Notes under the pieces: model-generated
What the model was told of the DNA's origin: nothing
The model's database searches: none
The model's input: only the letters and a program-made list of their open reading frames with translations
Made by a program: the position numbers and the translations under genes
Assembly: GCF_026914185.1 (NCBI RefSeq)
Contig: NC_070560.1
Location: 4,579,501 to 4,643,500, forward strand
Direction: 5' to 3'
DNA from: Puccinia triticina
Lineage: Eukaryota; Basidiomycota; Pucciniomycetes; Pucciniales; Pucciniaceae
DNA: 64,000 nt
Shown: in pieces, positions 12,667 through 24,124 of the stretch
Layout of the letters: every line of letters begins with the position of its first letter
Numbering within the stretch: the stretch's first letter is position 1

Positions 12667-13520
12667 TCATCCATTTCCCCAAAGTAAACCACAATTCAAG
12701 CCACTTTTCTCCAGTCCTTGATCTTTTTGAAGGATTGTGGTATTTAATTCACTCCAAGCCAAGCTCAAGCAAGACTCTATCAACCTTTGATACCCACATA
12801 ATTATAGTTATCATCTAATTACTTGCTGTTTGTTGTGTGATATGTAATTATTTGGAAATAACTCAAACTAATTACTCTTTTTGATAATTTTACCCAAAAA
12901 ATAGCCAAGTCCCATTATTGTAATACAGAAAATATCTTGAAAGAAACACTATTCAGTTTGCCATCTTTTAGTCACATTTGATTGTAAACAAATTTCTGTG
13001 GTAGTGGAGGACTTCCTGTCAATCTGGAAAGTCAGATCTGAGCCACCAGATATCAAATTTTGCAGGGAAATCTGGGTCCCCAAAGATCCCCGAAGTGATC
13101 CAGAGTTCCAGATTCCAGATTTCCCTGCAAAATCTGAAATTCCAGATCTGTTCAAAAGTGACGGGAAGTCCTCCAGTTCTTATTGATTTTGCCTTCCTCA
13201 TTCTGACTAATTTTGGGTGTTGCAAGCACCTGCCAGACTTGTGTTGATGGGGAACCTTACACTCACAACAGATACTTTGTGTGAAATGTTTTGCAAATTG
13301 AAGTGAACAAATATTTATTTTTTATTGACCAAAAAACAGTTCAATATTGTTTAAATTGAGATTTTGGCCCAATGCACTCCCTGTTACAACTCCAAGTTCA
13401 TGAGTGAGGCAAGATGGGAAGGAAACCAGATGAAAAAGTTTTGAGACGGAATGGTGAATTTTCCCTTTCAGGGATTCTTACTCAATATGTAGCTGGTACA
13501 ACTTGGTTGTCAAAGTAAAT
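12667..13520. other. AT-rich DNA with a short inverted-repeat element
   Basis: Mostly featureless. At about 13009-13167 the sequence GGAGGACTTCCTGTCA recurs as its complement TGACGGGAAGTCCTCC, enclosing an internal palindrome of CAGATTT-type motifs. This looks like a ~160-bp fold-back element without a clear target duplication. No genes are seen. Confidence 0.4.
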
Positions 13521-13525
13521 TTCCC

Positions 13526-14007
13526 TGTCAGGCTTGGTGATGCCAAGAGCACGAGTGCTCTTCTAGCTACGCCGGCGACAGAGCACGGTACAGTAGCGCG
13601 CGCAGCAAAAGCACGGTAAAAAGTGCGAAATAGCTTAGAAAGCTATTTCTAATGAACCAAAAAATAGGTTTAACGGAGGGGCCAGGGGCGCCTGGGGTGT
13701 TTTAGTGCCCTCCGCAGCTCTTACAGGGCCTGCGCACGAAATGCACAGGGGTTTTTGTGACCTGTGGCGTCTGGGGCCCTTGAAAAGGGGGTGATTGCGC
13801 GATAGTTCGCTCCCAGGATAATGATAGGGATATAGATCCCAGTAGAAAGACAAAAAAACGCAAACTTACTTTTTAAGGTATGTTTGCGGGAAAAAAAAGA
13901 CTGTTGATTCCTTGAGAAACCGTAATCGGAGCTGGGTCAGAAGGCGCGCTGGTCGGATAGGACGAGGGCGGGTCTGGCGAAGCGGCGAGTCGGTTATGAA
14001 GGTATCT
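13526..14007 (-). repeat. Inverted copy of the element's 3' end
   Basis: Reverse complement of 22168-22649: a 379-bp LTR copy (13526-13904) plus 103 bp (13905-14007) that otherwise occurs only just upstream of the 3' LTR. Where the copies differ it follows the 3' LTR more than the 5' LTR. For example it shares TACTGGGATC with the 3' LTR, where the 5' LTR has TACCGGGATC. It abuts the 5' LTR at 14007/14008. Confidence 0.85.
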
Positions 14008-14386
14008 ACAGTCTTTTTTTCCCCGCAAACATACCTTAAAAAGTAAGTTTGCGTTTTTTTGTCTTTCTACCGGGATCTATATCCCTATCATTATCCTGGG
14101 AGCGAACTATCGCGCAATCACCCCCTTTTCAAGGGCCGCAGACGCCACAGGTCACAAAAACCCCTGTGCATTTCGTGCGCAGGCCCTGTAAGAGCTGCGG
14201 AGGGCACTAAACCACCCCAGGCGCCCCTGGCCCCTCCGTTAAACCTATTTTTTGGTTCATTAGAAATAGCTTTCTAAGCTATTTCGCACTTTTTACCGCG
14301 CTTTTGCTGCGCGCGCTACTGTACCGTGCTCTGTCGCCGGCGTAGCTAGAAGAGCACTCGTGCTCTTGGCATCACCAAGCCTGACA
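14008..14386 (+). repeat. 5' LTR of Gypsy element
   Basis: 379 bp, from ACAGTC to CTGACA, repeated in direct orientation at 22271-22649. The 3' terminus ends in CA and is followed two bases later by a plausible primer binding site, so this is the functional 5' LTR. The 5' boundary is less certain: no TG is present here, because the sequence runs straight into the inverted cap. Confidence 0.82.
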
Positions 14387-14388
14387 AT

Positions 14389-14406
14389 TGGGGGTCTGGC
14401 CGGGAA
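14389..14406 (+). promoter_or_regulatory. Putative tRNA primer binding site
   Basis: TGGGGGTCTGGCCGGGAA starts 2 bases after the 5' LTR. It begins with TGG, the complement of a tRNA CCA end, and its complement reads like a T-stem plus acceptor-stem 3' half. The tRNA species was not identified. Confidence 0.55.
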
Positions 14407-14883
14407 CTAACCCATTTTTAACCCATAATCCCATAATCTACATAGTTTTTTTCGTTTATCCAACAAAATAAACCAAACCAAACCCTACCTTAAGCTTATT
14501 TAAAGCTACCGTAACCATCAGGTTGAATCCCTGCGCTCCGAGCACGGCAAGATACTTATCTCTGTTAAACTTAACATATTAAGTTTAACTCAGCTTCCTA
14601 CCCGCTTTCTATAGCGCATTACCCGCTCCTCACAGCGCACCACCCACGCTACCTAGCTCGAACTAAAAAGCCGCTACTTAGCGCAACCCATCCTGCGCAC
14701 TTACGCGCTCTTTACCTGCTCTCTGTAGCGTACCTCCTGCGCTACCTTGCGCAAACTAACCCCGCGCTCTCCATAGCGCCACCGAAACCGCCTTTTCGCG
14801 CGTATCTTCAGAAGCCACAATCCTTCTGCATAAAAAAACTTGACCTCAGAAAAACCTCGAACTTTTCTGACGTTTTCTTTTTC

Positions 14884-15305
14884 TTGTTTTGTTTTTTTTC
14901 AGTGGAGCTACAGAAAAACACCGAGCTGATTGAATATTACCTTTGTTACCTTAAGGATGAAAAAGAAGAACAAGCCCGAAACTACGTCCCTACCGCGTGG
15001 GAGCTGCTTTCTTACGAAGAGCAACTCAAAATTGCCACCAATCAAATCAAGCGCAAACAGAAAGCGAGCCTAGAAGCCCAAATCCGATTTCAACTTTTCT
15101 TACGCAAACACTACACCCGGAAAGCGCAGGCTTGCCGAGAAAGAGAGAGTGTGTTACTCTTTCTAACATATTGTTGACAAGCTCAAATAAAGATTGTTTC
15201 CTTTCTATCTACAGTGGTTTGAAAGACGCAGTCCGAGAGGAACTTGTCGACCTCTACCGCGCCGAAACCCGAGATAGACGCCCCACTAAAGAAACCAACC
15301 AGTAA
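14884..15305 (+). CDS. Leader open frames of the Gypsy element
   Basis: Charged, helix-like peptide frames precede the main polyprotein. One runs 14884-15177 and contains YLKDEKEEQARNY and QIKRKQKASLEAQ; another covers about 15215-15302 and contains VREELVDLYRAETRD. Splice-like signals lie between them: GTGTTACT near 15149, the branch-like TCTAAC, and CTACAG at about 15214. They may be exons of one leader protein, but the reading phases do not join cleanly. Function unknown; I do not recognise a family. Confidence 0.3.
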
Positions 15306-15662
15306 GCTCTATCTTTCTTTTATCTTGTAGCTAAAACCTCTATAGAGCTAATAAGCCGCACCCTTGTAACTAGTGCCGGCTTCTAAGGCAAACTACATTG
15401 CGGGTACTATCCGTCACCCCAGAGACACGCGTAAGTAACGCTCTTTTGCGGAAAAAACTTGCAGAAAACCTTTTTTTTTACTAAAACAAAATTTTTTGTA
15501 TACTTGGTAGCTGAAGTAGAAACCGCTCCAGCCAAGAACCTTGCGGACATTGACATAAGTGACTCCAAACCGGAAACCGGCGGTTAGTCAACGTTTTTCC
15601 TTCTTTATCAAAACCTATAATAGACTTACAAAACATGTCTACTAGATCTTCCAAACCCAACC

Positions 15663-16214
15663 TTGAAGGTCCTCTCCCTACTCCAAAAAGAGCCAGCCGC
15701 AAAGGGTCCGCCCTCAGAAGCCCTGTCCTCAGAGGACCAATTGGCGGAGGATCCGACCAAAGCGGAGGTAACCATCCCTCTTCGGTTCAAGAAGAAGACC
15801 CCCGCTCTGAGCACCTCAAAAGCACGAGCTCCGAAAAAGACTCCAGAAGAGCTGGAGGAGGAACAGATCCAACTCATCAAGGATCTGGTGTACGCTCACC
15901 GGGTGAACTGGAGAAATTGCGTAGCCCTCCAAGCGCGCGGGGTTCCGAAAGAGGAGCTCCTAGCCGCACTGCGCAAAGCGCAAGAGACTCAAAAAGCGGC
16001 TCAGAGATATCTAACTCGACCAGAGCTAGAATCCTTGGTTGACGGGTGGAATCCCTGGACGGTGATGAAGCAAATCAACCCTCCGGCGAAGAATTCAAAA
16101 AAACAAAAGAATCCTCCCACCCATCAATCCAACAATCTCCGCAAAGACCGCGGCAGATGGGCTCAAGTCATGAAGGCAGCGAACACCTTGGAACAAGCCT
16201 ACAATCAGATGTAG
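15663..16214 (+). CDS. Overlapping gag-side ORF of the Gypsy element
   Basis: A 183-residue frame, Lys/Glu-rich, with [16 protein letters not shown] and [17 protein letters not shown], likely alpha-helical and nucleic-acid or self-association prone. It ends at 16214, overlapping the polyprotein frame by ~170 nt. That frame lies at -1 relative to this one, an arrangement like gag/pol frameshifting. A competing frame runs from ATG 15635 in the same register as the polyprotein but is low-complexity and stops at TGA 16040. Which of the two supplies the true N-terminus is unresolved. Confidence 0.45.
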   Translation: MKVLSLLQKEPAAKGPPSEALSSEDQLAEDPTKAEVTIPLRFKKKTPALSTSKARAPKKTPEELEEEQIQLIKDLVYAHRVNWRNCVALQARGVPKEELLAALRKAQETQKAAQRYLTRPELESLVDGWNPWTVMKQINPPAKNSKKQKNPPTHQSNNLRKDRGRWAQVMKAANTLEQAYNQM

Positions 16215-19200
16215 ATAGAGATTTCATTTTCCACATGTTTGACAATTTGTATGGAAACTTGTCTACTTTGCATAGTAACTCTAGTAACCAATATAAATTT
16301 ACAAACTCTAAAATTGTGGAATGTCATACTTCTGTTATTAACACCCTTGAATCTGCTGTGAGTCGTGCAATAAAAATGTCTCAAGAATACTTTGTTAAAA
16401 TTCCTGAGTTTCGCCAAGACATTGGAGAACTTAAGAATAACCTCAGTAATGTAACAACAAACCTAGAAAATCAGGCTGAGAGTAATCAGAGTCTTCAAGA
16501 CAAAATTACTGATATTGATATTGGTATGGCGGACTTTAAAAGTCAATTGTTAACCACTTTGAAAACTGAGGTTATCAAAGAAAACAGAGAGCGTGGAGAC
16601 CACCAATCCGCCCAGTTACAAATCTTGATAGATTTAGTAAGTCATCAAGAGGATAACATGAAAGAGATGATGGATAAAATCAATATCTCTACTGCGGAGC
16701 AAATTAGCTCTCTGAAACAAGAGATAAAAACTCTTAGACAAAATGTTGCGGGAATACAAACTCCCCCGCACCTGACTCGTGACCCTGAAACTTCTCAGAC
16801 GGAGGAGGTCATCTTCAACAATCCTCTGTTAAATACCAGAAGTAGAGTGTTTCAACACCAAGAGAGATCTTTACCTCCCAAAGAAGAGGAACCCACTGCT
16901 CCGCCCAGGCAAAATGCTGCTAGCAATTCTCAACCGTATCAAGAACAACCAAGACAGACCACTTCTTTTCTGAATAGTTTGGATGCAGTAACTAAATGCA
17001 AACTAATGCCGCCAATGAAAGAATGGCCTAAGTTCTCCGGAGAAGGGGAATATGATCATATCTACTTCATGGATTATGCAGATCATCTCCTTGAATGTTA
17101 CGAAGCTACTGATGAAGTAGTAACCTCCAGATTGCCAAGGTTGTTTGAAGGCGTAGCTTTAGACTGGCTCTTCAGAAAAAAGAAATCTGTTGGAAAAGTA
17201 AGCTGGGAAGCATGGAAAAAATTGATCCACAAACAGTTTGGTACAGATGTCTGGGAGCATAAAATGCTAGCCGCATATGAGAATGATTTCTTTGACCCTA
17301 CTAAAGATGATCCATACAAATGGTGTCTGAGTCAGAAGAAAAGGATTGATTGTATCTATAATCAACCAGCTCAGAAATTTGTCACTAAGAAAATCTTGAA
17401 AAAGTGCCCTAATCACTTAGAACATGATGTAATGTGCAGGTTAAAAGATGCAGACGTTGACTTGTCTGAATTAGTAGCCACAATAGAAATAATTATTGTG
17501 GCCAAGAAATTAGACAGGAAACCCAAAACGTACAAAGAAAGGCGTAATCTAGCTCCTAAAGAGAACATGGCCACAGACAAAAAGAATACAGAAATGCCTC
17601 CCAGGAAAACAGCTGGTATTGAGTGCTATAATTGCGGAGAGAAAGGCCATAAGAGACCTGATTGCCCTAAACCCCGTAAACGAATCAACAATATTGAAGT
17701 GGAGTCGGAAGAAGATGATTTATCCAATACTGGCTCCCAATTCGACATTGTCAGTATGGAACCTGAAATCGGAGATTGCTTGGATGAACCTGAAATTAAT
17801 GTCAAATGCAATGTGATACAAGCTGATCTGGGTGATCCATTGCATATCACTGTAATCCAAGGAGATTCCAATTTGCCACAGAAATGGAACTCCTCGCTAG
17901 GAATTGGTCACGTATCAGATGCAAAACTGATGACAAATAAGCCAGAGGAAGGCATGAGTTATACTCTAGGAAAAACTAGCTATACAACAGTTATCTTTGA
18001 TGGGAAAGAAGTTAGAGCTCTTTTAGACATCGGAGCATTTTGTTCTTGTACTAGTACCAATTTACTAGACTCTTGTTACCCTGACTGGAGGAAGAACCTT
18101 CTACCCACGCCCAAAGCTAAATTTAGCAGTTGTAACTCAGCCCTCAAACCAATAGGGATAGTTAATTTACCTCTTATTTTCCCGCACACAAAAGGATCTT
18201 TGAGACTACACGTTGAATTTGTAGTCCTAGAAGATGCTGTGTGTGAGTACATCATCATTGGAAATGATACATTCTGCTTGTACGGAATAGATGTAATCCA
18301 AAGTAAAAGCAGATACTACACAATAGGTGGTGATTGGAAACGAAAGTTTGAGATATGTAACATCAGCTTTCAGAATTCTCCAAGACAAGACCATGAAGAA
18401 AAAGAATTGAGGAAGTTCCGACAAGATTATATGTCTCAAGCTGCCATTAGTAGTAACCTGACCGCGGAGCAACAATCAGCTGTGTTAAAAGTCTGCTTTG
18501 AGCATGAAGAAGCTTTCTGTACAAAAGAAGAACCCATAGGGAATATCTCAGGACACAATATTGAGATAGAACTTACGTGTCAACCCCCTTACCCTCCTGC
18601 GTTACGGAGAGCAGCTTATCCTTTGAGCCCTAAGTCTTGTGAAGCTCTAGAAATTCACATCAAAGAACTATTAGAGCTTAAAGTCCTGAGAAAAGTAGGC
18701 CACAATGAACAAGTGGAAATAACTACGCCAGTAATTATAGCATGGCATAACGAAAAGTCCCGTATGGTAGGAGACTTCCAAGCCCTAAATAATTACACCA
18801 AGGCAGATAATTATCCTATCCCTAGGATAGATCATTCACTCCATAATTTGGCGAAAGCTAAATACATTACCACAATGGATGTACTCAAAGGATTCCATCA
18901 AATACCCATTAAAGAGGAAAGCAGACAATTTATGCATATAATCTGTCACCTAGGAGTTGATGAATATTTGAGAATGCCATTTGGTATCAAAAATGCTCCT
19001 TTGCACTTCCAACGTATGATGGACACAATATTTGGATCCTTTATTAGACAAAGTTGGATGATGATATACATAGATGACATTATCATATATTCTACCAACT
19101 GGGAGGATCATTCAGAAAAAATAAGTCTGGTCCTCCGTACAGCTATCACAGCTGGCTTGAAAATTTCAATCAAGAAATGTAATTTTGGTTTTCAAGAACT

Positions 19201-21514
19201 CAAGGCTTTAGGTCATATAGTTTCAGGATTATCTCTAGCCATAGATCAGAACAGAGTGGTCGCAGTCCTGCTTAAACCTATGCCGCAGACAATGACAGAA
19301 ATGCAGTCATTTCTAGGATTTTGTAGTTATTACAGACAGCATATACCTAAATTCGCAAACATCTCAAAAAGCCTATATGAGTTATGTAGCAAAGACGTCT
19401 TCTTTGAAATGACGTACGGAAGAGTAGAGCAATATGAACAATTAAAAAGGCTCATTACTACAGCCCCTGTACTAGCGCAACCAGACTACTCTTTGCCATT
19501 TATACTGTATATAGATGCTTGCTTTGAAGGCATAGGAGCGGCTTTACATCAGGAATTTGTAATTGATGGAATTCCAGTGGAAAAACCAGTTCTGTTTATT
19601 TCTAGACAAGTCAGGAAAACAGAAATGAGATATGGAGCCAGTCAAATGGAATGTTTATGTCTTGTATGGGCCTTGGAAAAACTACACTATTACCTGGAAG
19701 GTTGTAAGATTATTGTAGTTACGGATTGTATAGCAGTACGGACTTTAATGAACATGAAGACGCCTAACCGTCACATGCTCAGATGGCAGATTGCAATACA
19801 ACAGTACAGAGGACATATGACCATTATCCATAGGGCTGGCGCCAAGCATACCAATGCCAATGGATTAAGTAGGTGGGCTTTGCCTAATACGCCAGACAAT
19901 CCTGCCTATGATCCAGAAGATGAGGATGTATTCCCCATTTTAGGTATCCATGTATGTGAAATTGATGACACATTCTTTGAAGAAGTCAGAATCAGCTACA
20001 GTGAAGATTTGGAACTTCTCAAGTTGATCAATATTTTGGATAATGAAAACAGTGCTCCAGAATTGATTGCTAGCTTGCCAGAATACTTGTTGACCCCATA
20101 CAAGGCAGGACAGTTTACTCTGTTAGATGGCATAATATACTTTAGACATAGACATTCCAGTGTGATAGTCCTGAGTAAAGAAAATCAAATTAAGAATATG
20201 CTGCATGAATGCCATGACAATGCTGGCGCAGGTCACTTCTCCGAGGATAGAACCTTGGAACGGATTAAACAGACAGCCTGGTGGGTTGATTGGAAAAATC
20301 AAACTAAAGCATATGTCAAATCCTGTGAAAAATGCCAAAAAGCCAATAACCAGACTGGAAAAAGATTTGGATTATTGCAGACAATAGCAGAACCCAAGAC
20401 TAGGTGGGAAATCATTAACATGGACTTTGTGACAGGACTACCACCGGGAGGAGCCTTCTCTTATAACTCCGTCCTGGTGGTAGTGGATAGATTTTCTAGG
20501 AGAGCTAGGTTTATACCACATCACAAAGATGATACCGCTATGGAGGTAGCTATGTTATTCTGGAACAGAATCATGGCTGATGTGGGTATCCCAAAAATTA
20601 TTATCAGCAATAGAGATCCAAAATTTACGTCAGAATTCTGGAGAAATCTTCATGATATGTTGGGTACCAAATTAGCCTTCTCAACCGCGTATCATCCACA
20701 AACGGACGGACTAGCAGAAAGAATGATCCAGACACTAGAAGATCTTCTACAAAGGTTTTGCGCCTTTGGGCTAGAATTTAAAAATAGTGACGGGTATACA
20801 CATGACTGGGTTAATTTACTCCCTGCCCTAGAAATGGCCTACAATAGTAGTAAACACTCTACTACTAAAGAAGCGCCGTATATCTTAGAAAGGGGTTGGA
20901 TTCCCAGACTACCTAAAGATACTCTTAATGACAAATTGCCACTAGCACATCCTAAAGCTTTAGACTTTAAACAGATGCTGGAAGCTGCAAATAAACATGC
21001 TGCTAAATGCGTTCAAGAAGCGGCTGAGTACAGTAAGATGCGGTGGGACAAGAGTCACAAAGAACCAGAATTCCGCATAGGAGAGAAAGTCCTTCTTTCA
21101 ACGGTAAATTTTAACAATCTGGGCGGTTGTAGAAAACTCAAACCCGCCTTTGTAGGACCATTTGTAATCAAAAACTTACACGGTAAAAATGCAGTGGAGG
21201 TAATCCTTACAGAGGAATTCAGCAGGAAACATCCTGTGTTTCCGGTGAGCCTCATAAAAAGATATGTTCACAGAGAAAATGAACCAGCCCCCAAACCTCT
21301 GCCCATACCAATAGAGGAGCCACCTACAAAAGAGCAACTTAAAGTACATAAAATCCTCAAAGATAAAAAAGAGAGAGTTTTAGGTAAAGATACAAGATTA
21401 TACCTAGTAAGATACAGAAACCGGTCAGCAGATAAAGATGAATGGCTACCTGAGAATAATATTCCGGATGGAGCAATTCACCTACATAACTACAGAGTTT
21501 CTAAACGTAAATAA
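16046..21514 (+). CDS. Gypsy gag-pol polyprotein with chromodomain
   Basis: Open frame of 1822 codons counted from GTG 16046 (the frame opens at 16043 after an in-frame TGA); no true ATG start is defined. Order: coiled-coil N-part; capsid-like retrotrans_gag region (about nt 16990-17530, [15 protein letters not shown]); CCHC zinc knuckle [14 protein letters not shown] (~17621-17665); aspartic protease LLDIGA (~18020); reverse transcriptase with YIDD (~19066-19080); RNase H; integrase with HHCC-like zinc region ([11 protein letters not shown]...CEKCQ) and DDE core; and a C-terminal chromodomain (YLVRYRNR...DEWLPENNI). Three active-site positions look substituted: Ile for Thr/Ser in the protease triad (18029-18031), Asn for Asp in RNase H NANGLSR (19859-19861), and Asn for Asp in integrase SNRDPKF (20609-20611). 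The frame is intact but the copy is probably inactive. Confidence 0.88.
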   Translation: MESLDGDEANQPSGEEFKKTKESSHPSIQQSPQRPRQMGSSHEGSEHLGTSLQSDVDRDFIFHMFDNLYGNLSTLHSNSSNQYKFTNSKIVECHTSVINTLESAVSRAIKMSQEYFVKIPEFRQDIGELKNNLSNVTTNLENQAESNQSLQDKITDIDIGMADFKSQLLTTLKTEVIKENRERGDHQSAQLQILIDLVSHQEDNMKEMMDKINISTAEQISSLKQEIKTLRQNVAGIQTPPHLTRDPETSQTEEVIFNNPLLNTRSRVFQHQERSLPPKEEEPTAPPRQNAASNSQPYQEQPRQTTSFLNSLDAVTKCKLMPPMKEWPKFSGEGEYDHIYFMDYADHLLECYEATDEVVTSRLPRLFEGVALDWLFRKKKSVGKVSWEAWKKLIHKQFGTDVWEHKMLAAYENDFFDPTKDDPYKWCLSQKKRIDCIYNQPAQKFVTKKILKKCPNHLEHDVMCRLKDADVDLSELVATIEIIIVAKKLDRKPKTYKERRNLAPKENMATDKKNTEMPPRKTAGIECYNCGEKGHKRPDCPKPRKRINNIEVESEEDDLSNTGSQFDIVSMEPEIGDCLDEPEINVKCNVIQADLGDPLHITVIQGDSNLPQKWNSSLGIGHVSDAKLMTNKPEEGMSYTLGKTSYTTVIFDGKEVRALLDIGAFCSCTSTNLLDSCYPDWRKNLLPTPKAKFSSCNSALKPIGIVNLPLIFPHTKGSLRLHVEFVVLEDAVCEYIIIGNDTFCLYGIDVIQSKSRYYTIGGDWKRKFEICNISFQNSPRQDHEEKELRKFRQDYMSQAAISSNLTAEQQSAVLKVCFEHEEAFCTKEEPIGNISGHNIEIELTCQPPYPPALRRAAYPLSPKSCEALEIHIKELLELKVLRKVGHNEQVEITTPVIIAWHNEKSRMVGDFQALNNYTKADNYPIPRIDHSLHNLAKAKYITTMDVLKGFHQIPIKEESRQFMHIICHLGVDEYLRMPFGIKNAPLHFQRMMDTIFGSFIRQSWMMIYIDDIIIYSTNWEDHSEKISLVLRTAITAGLKISIKKCNFGFQELKALGHIVSGLSLAIDQNRVVAVLLKPMPQTMTEMQSFLGFCSYYRQHIPKFANISKSLYELCSKDVFFEMTYGRVEQYEQLKRLITTAPVLAQPDYSLPFILYIDACFEGIGAALHQEFVIDGIPVEKPVLFISRQVRKTEMRYGASQMECLCLVWALEKLHYYLEGCKIIVVTDCIAVRTLMNMKTPNRHMLRWQIAIQQYRGHMTIIHRAGAKHTNANGLSRWALPNTPDNPAYDPEDEDVFPILGIHVCEIDDTFFEEVRISYSEDLELLKLINILDNENSAPELIASLPEYLLTPYKAGQFTLLDGIIYFRHRHSSVIVLSKENQIKNMLHECHDNAGAGHFSEDRTLERIKQTAWWVDWKNQTKAYVKSCEKCQKANNQTGKRFGLLQTIAEPKTRWEIINMDFVTGLPPGGAFSYNSVLVVVDRFSRRARFIPHHKDDTAMEVAMLFWNRIMADVGIPKIIISNRDPKFTSEFWRNLHDMLGTKLAFSTAYHPQTDGLAERMIQTLEDLLQRFCAFGLEFKNSDGYTHDWVNLLPALEMAYNSSKHSTTKEAPYILERGWIPRLPKDTLNDKLPLAHPKALDFKQMLEAANKHAAKCVQEAAEYSKMRWDKSHKEPEFRIGEKVLLSTVNFNNLGGCRKLKPAFVGPFVIKNLHGKNAVEVILTEEFSRKHPVFPVSLIKRYVHRENEPAPKPLPIPIEEPPTKEQLKVHKILKDKKERVLGKDTRLYLVRYRNRSADKDEWLPENNIPDGAIHLHNYRVSKRK

Positions 21515-22270
21515 GCTCAGCTAAGTTACGAGTAACTTATCTTGGTGAGAGGGAATGTCAGCCGGGCTACTATAATAAGTTAGAGCCCGGCTAACTATTG
21601 TAGCATTACAAAAATTGTATGTAATAATAGCGGCGCAGAGAGCCGCGTACGAAATATACTTCTTTCTTGTAAAAAGACCTAGCTGCGGCGCGGAGCGCCG
21701 CGCACATAATAATAAAAAAGATTCCTTAGACGAGTAAGGAAAATAAAGCTCCGGCCAAAGAATCGGCAGGAGAAAGAATATTAGTTCAAACCCGTTCTCA
21801 AGCCAAGAGAAAGGGTCATCAGACACTCTCAAGAGACTACTAAACAGAGAGTAGTCTCTACGAGAAATAGAAGCATTTCGGTCGGGGAGGAGAGAAACAG
21901 AATTATACTACTCCTCCTCCCCCGGCCGATGATGGAACACAAACCACGCTATTCCTCGAGCCAAGGAATAGCAAAAGGATTGAATAACAAATAAAGTGAA
22001 CGGGAGCGAAGGGACTAGTAGAATCCCCCTTCACTCCCGTCACCCTTGAAAGAACCACTACTTCCTCCGGCCGAGAAACCGAGGAAGTATTTGCAATAAG
22101 AGCTACAACCCTACCGGTTGTAGCTCGAATATATAATTGAGGGCCTTCGGGCAAAGGAAGGCCCCTCAGATACCTTCATAACCAACTCGCCGCTTCGCCA
22201 GACCCGCCCTCGTCCTATCCGACCAGCGCGCCTTCTGACCCAGCTCCGATTACGGTTTCTCAAGGAATTG
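21515..22270 (+). other. 3' non-coding region of the Gypsy element
   Basis: Contains several strong hairpins: GCCGGGC...GCCCGGC near 21555-21592, and GCGGCGC...GCGCCGC near 21684-21700. A purine-rich tract GGGCAAAGGAAGG at 22150-22162 is a candidate polypurine tract. Bases 22168-22270 are the 103 bp that also appear inverted at the left cap. No coding frame of note. Confidence 0.6.
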
Positions 22271-22649
22271 ACAGTCTTTTTTTTCCCGCAAACATACCTT
22301 AAAAAGTAAGTTTGCGTTTTTTTGTCTTTCTACTGGGATCTATATCCCTATCATTATCCTGGGAGCGAACTATCGCGCAATCACCCCCTTTTCAAGGGCC
22401 CCAGACGCCACAGGTCACAAAAACCCCTGCGCATTTCGTGCGCAGGCCCTGTAAGAGCTGCGGAGGGCACTAAAACACCCCAGGCGCCCCTGGCCCCTCC
22501 GTTAAACCTATTTTTTGGTTCATTAGAAATAGCTTTCTAAGCTATTTCGCACTTTTTACCGCGCTTTTGCTGCGCGCGCTACTGTACCGTGCTCTGTCGC
22601 CGGCGTAGCTAGAAGAGCACTCGTGCTCTTGGCATCACCAAGCCTGACA
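22271..22649 (+). repeat. 3' LTR of Gypsy element
   Basis: 379 bp matching 14008-14386 in direct orientation and 13526-13904 in inverted orientation. It ends GCCTGACA immediately before the TTCCC duplication. If the LTR starts two bases earlier it begins TGACAG, which satisfies the TG...CA rule. Confidence 0.85.
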
Positions 22650-22654
22650 TTCCC

Positions 22655-24120
22655 TTTGATGGCCAAGTCATGCCAATCATCCAAGGGAGTGTGTACTCAA
22701 TTCAATGGTTGTTATATCCCAGCTATCAGAGCAAGTACACATTCCCTTTTTCTTGTGCAACTTGGCTATCAAAGGGACTGTATACTCCCTTTGATGACCA
22801 GTTGATATAGCCATCAAAGGGAATGTACACTCCCCTTGATTTCCAGGTTGTACCCGCCACCAAGGCGAGTACACACACTCCTTGATGGCCAGTGCCACCC
22901 GGCCATCATAGGAAATCTCACTTTGATGGCCAAGATGTGTCAGCCATTGAAGGGAGTGTGCACTAAGGTTCTGATCCAGACCCCGCAGATCCGGAGAAAT
23001 CCAGAAGCCCCACAGGCCGGATCAGGGTTTGGGATTGAGCTCAAGAGATCTGGAATCCGGTCAGATAGTGAAAAGCGCTCCAAAAGCGAGATTTATGCGG
23101 GTAAACCTCAGAAAACACCCAAAAATAGGGTCTTTTCTCAGGGAATACCCGTCAAACCCGCATGAATCGTGAACTCTACCGGGGAATCCCCAGCATACCC
23201 AATCAAATTGGCACTTTTTTTGGGAAATGCCCCTTGCTTTCAGATCCGGGAAAATCTGGCCGGATTCCGGATAAGACCAGGATCAGGGTGTGGGATGGGT
23301 GCTATCCGGCTCCGGGGCACTGGATCGGAACCTTAGTGTGCACCTCCTTCAATGGCGGGTAATACTCAGCCATCAAAGGAAGTCTTGTAAGGGCTCAAGA
23401 TTGAGTCCTTCACTGGATGTTGAAGAGAGTGGCACGGGTCTCAGAGACCAAATTCTAGTTCACGGCTGTTCTTTTCAGATGAGGAAGGAAGCTAGCACGG
23501 TAGAGAGAAGATGAAGGGGCCAGGATCCCTCAGTATGTACAATCATGGGAAAGGGGAGAAAGGAGAAGAGAGGAAAAGAGGATGAGACTTACCTAGCATG
23601 GTAGAGAGAAGATGAAGGGGCCAGGATCTCTACTGCCTAGGAGAAGGAAGGAATTCAGACTAATTACTCAGCAGCTTGTGTAATGTCATGACAGATCTTG
23701 TGAAACCACACAAGGGGTGGGGGTTTACAAGTCTAAACTCCTTGAAATGGATGGTACACTTTGGCCTTTGGAGGCAGACTCCTTTCAATGGCCAGTACAG
23801 CCTGGCCATTGAAGGGAGTACACACTCTGTTTGATGACTGGTGAAACTTGGTCATTGGAATTCAGAGGGCTTCAATGGCCAAATTGAACCAGCCATTGAA
23901 AAGAGTGTGTACTCCATTCAATGGCTGGTATAACAAAGCCACTGAAGGGAGTCTGCCTCCAATAGCCGTGCTCTACCAGCCATCAAGAGGAGTTGACAAT
24001 CATTTTTATGGCAGGATTGTACCAATCATCTAAGGCAGTACACACTTACTTTGATGGCTGGTACAACTTGGCCATTGACAGGAGTTTGTACTCCTTCAGC
24101 TATCCAAAAAGGCCTCAGCT
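22655..24120. repeat. Degenerate palindromic tandem repeat
   Basis: Repeated motifs of the type TGGCCATCAAAGGGAGTG / CACTCCCTTTGATGGCC spaced roughly 40-60 bp apart on both strands, interrupted by a small hAT-type element at 22964-23335. Between 23400 and 23700 the pattern is lost, with a short direct repeat (GGTAGAGAGAAGATGAAGG at about 23499 and 23600). Non-coding; the units resemble the inverted arms at 33788 and 45147-45202. Confidence 0.6.
22964..23335. mobile_element. Non-autonomous hAT-type element
   Basis: 372 bp, starting TAAGGTTCTGATCCAG and ending CTGGATCGGAACCTTA, with a perfect 8-bp duplication GTGTGCAC (22956-22963 and 23336-23343). The interior carries repeated GATCCGG motifs. 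It is inserted inside the palindromic repeat array, so it is younger than that array. Confidence 0.82.
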
Positions 24121-24124
24121 CAAG

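Larger units (their letters stand above)
13526..22649 (+). mobile_element. Ty3/Gypsy chromodomain LTR retrotransposon with inverted 5' cap
   Basis: The insertion as a whole is bounded by the 5-bp duplication TTCCC (13521-13525 and 22650-22654), the usual size for Gypsy integrases. Order from the left: an inverted copy of the element's last 482 bp (13526-14007), a 5' LTR (14008-14386), a primer binding site, leader frames, a gag-pol polyprotein frame, a hairpin-rich 3' region and a 3' LTR (22271-22649). Because of the inverted cap, both outer ends carry the same U5-type terminus (TGTCAGGCTTGG and its complement), so the unit looks like a terminal-inverted-repeat element around a retrotransposon. 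The three 379-bp LTR copies are nearly identical by eye, implying a recent insertion. Confidence 0.85.

Noticed and set aside
14059..14277. 72-codon frames in each LTR copy (13635-13853, 14059-14277, 22322-22540)
   Set aside because: They lie wholly within LTR sequence and repeat with it; no independent support for a protein.
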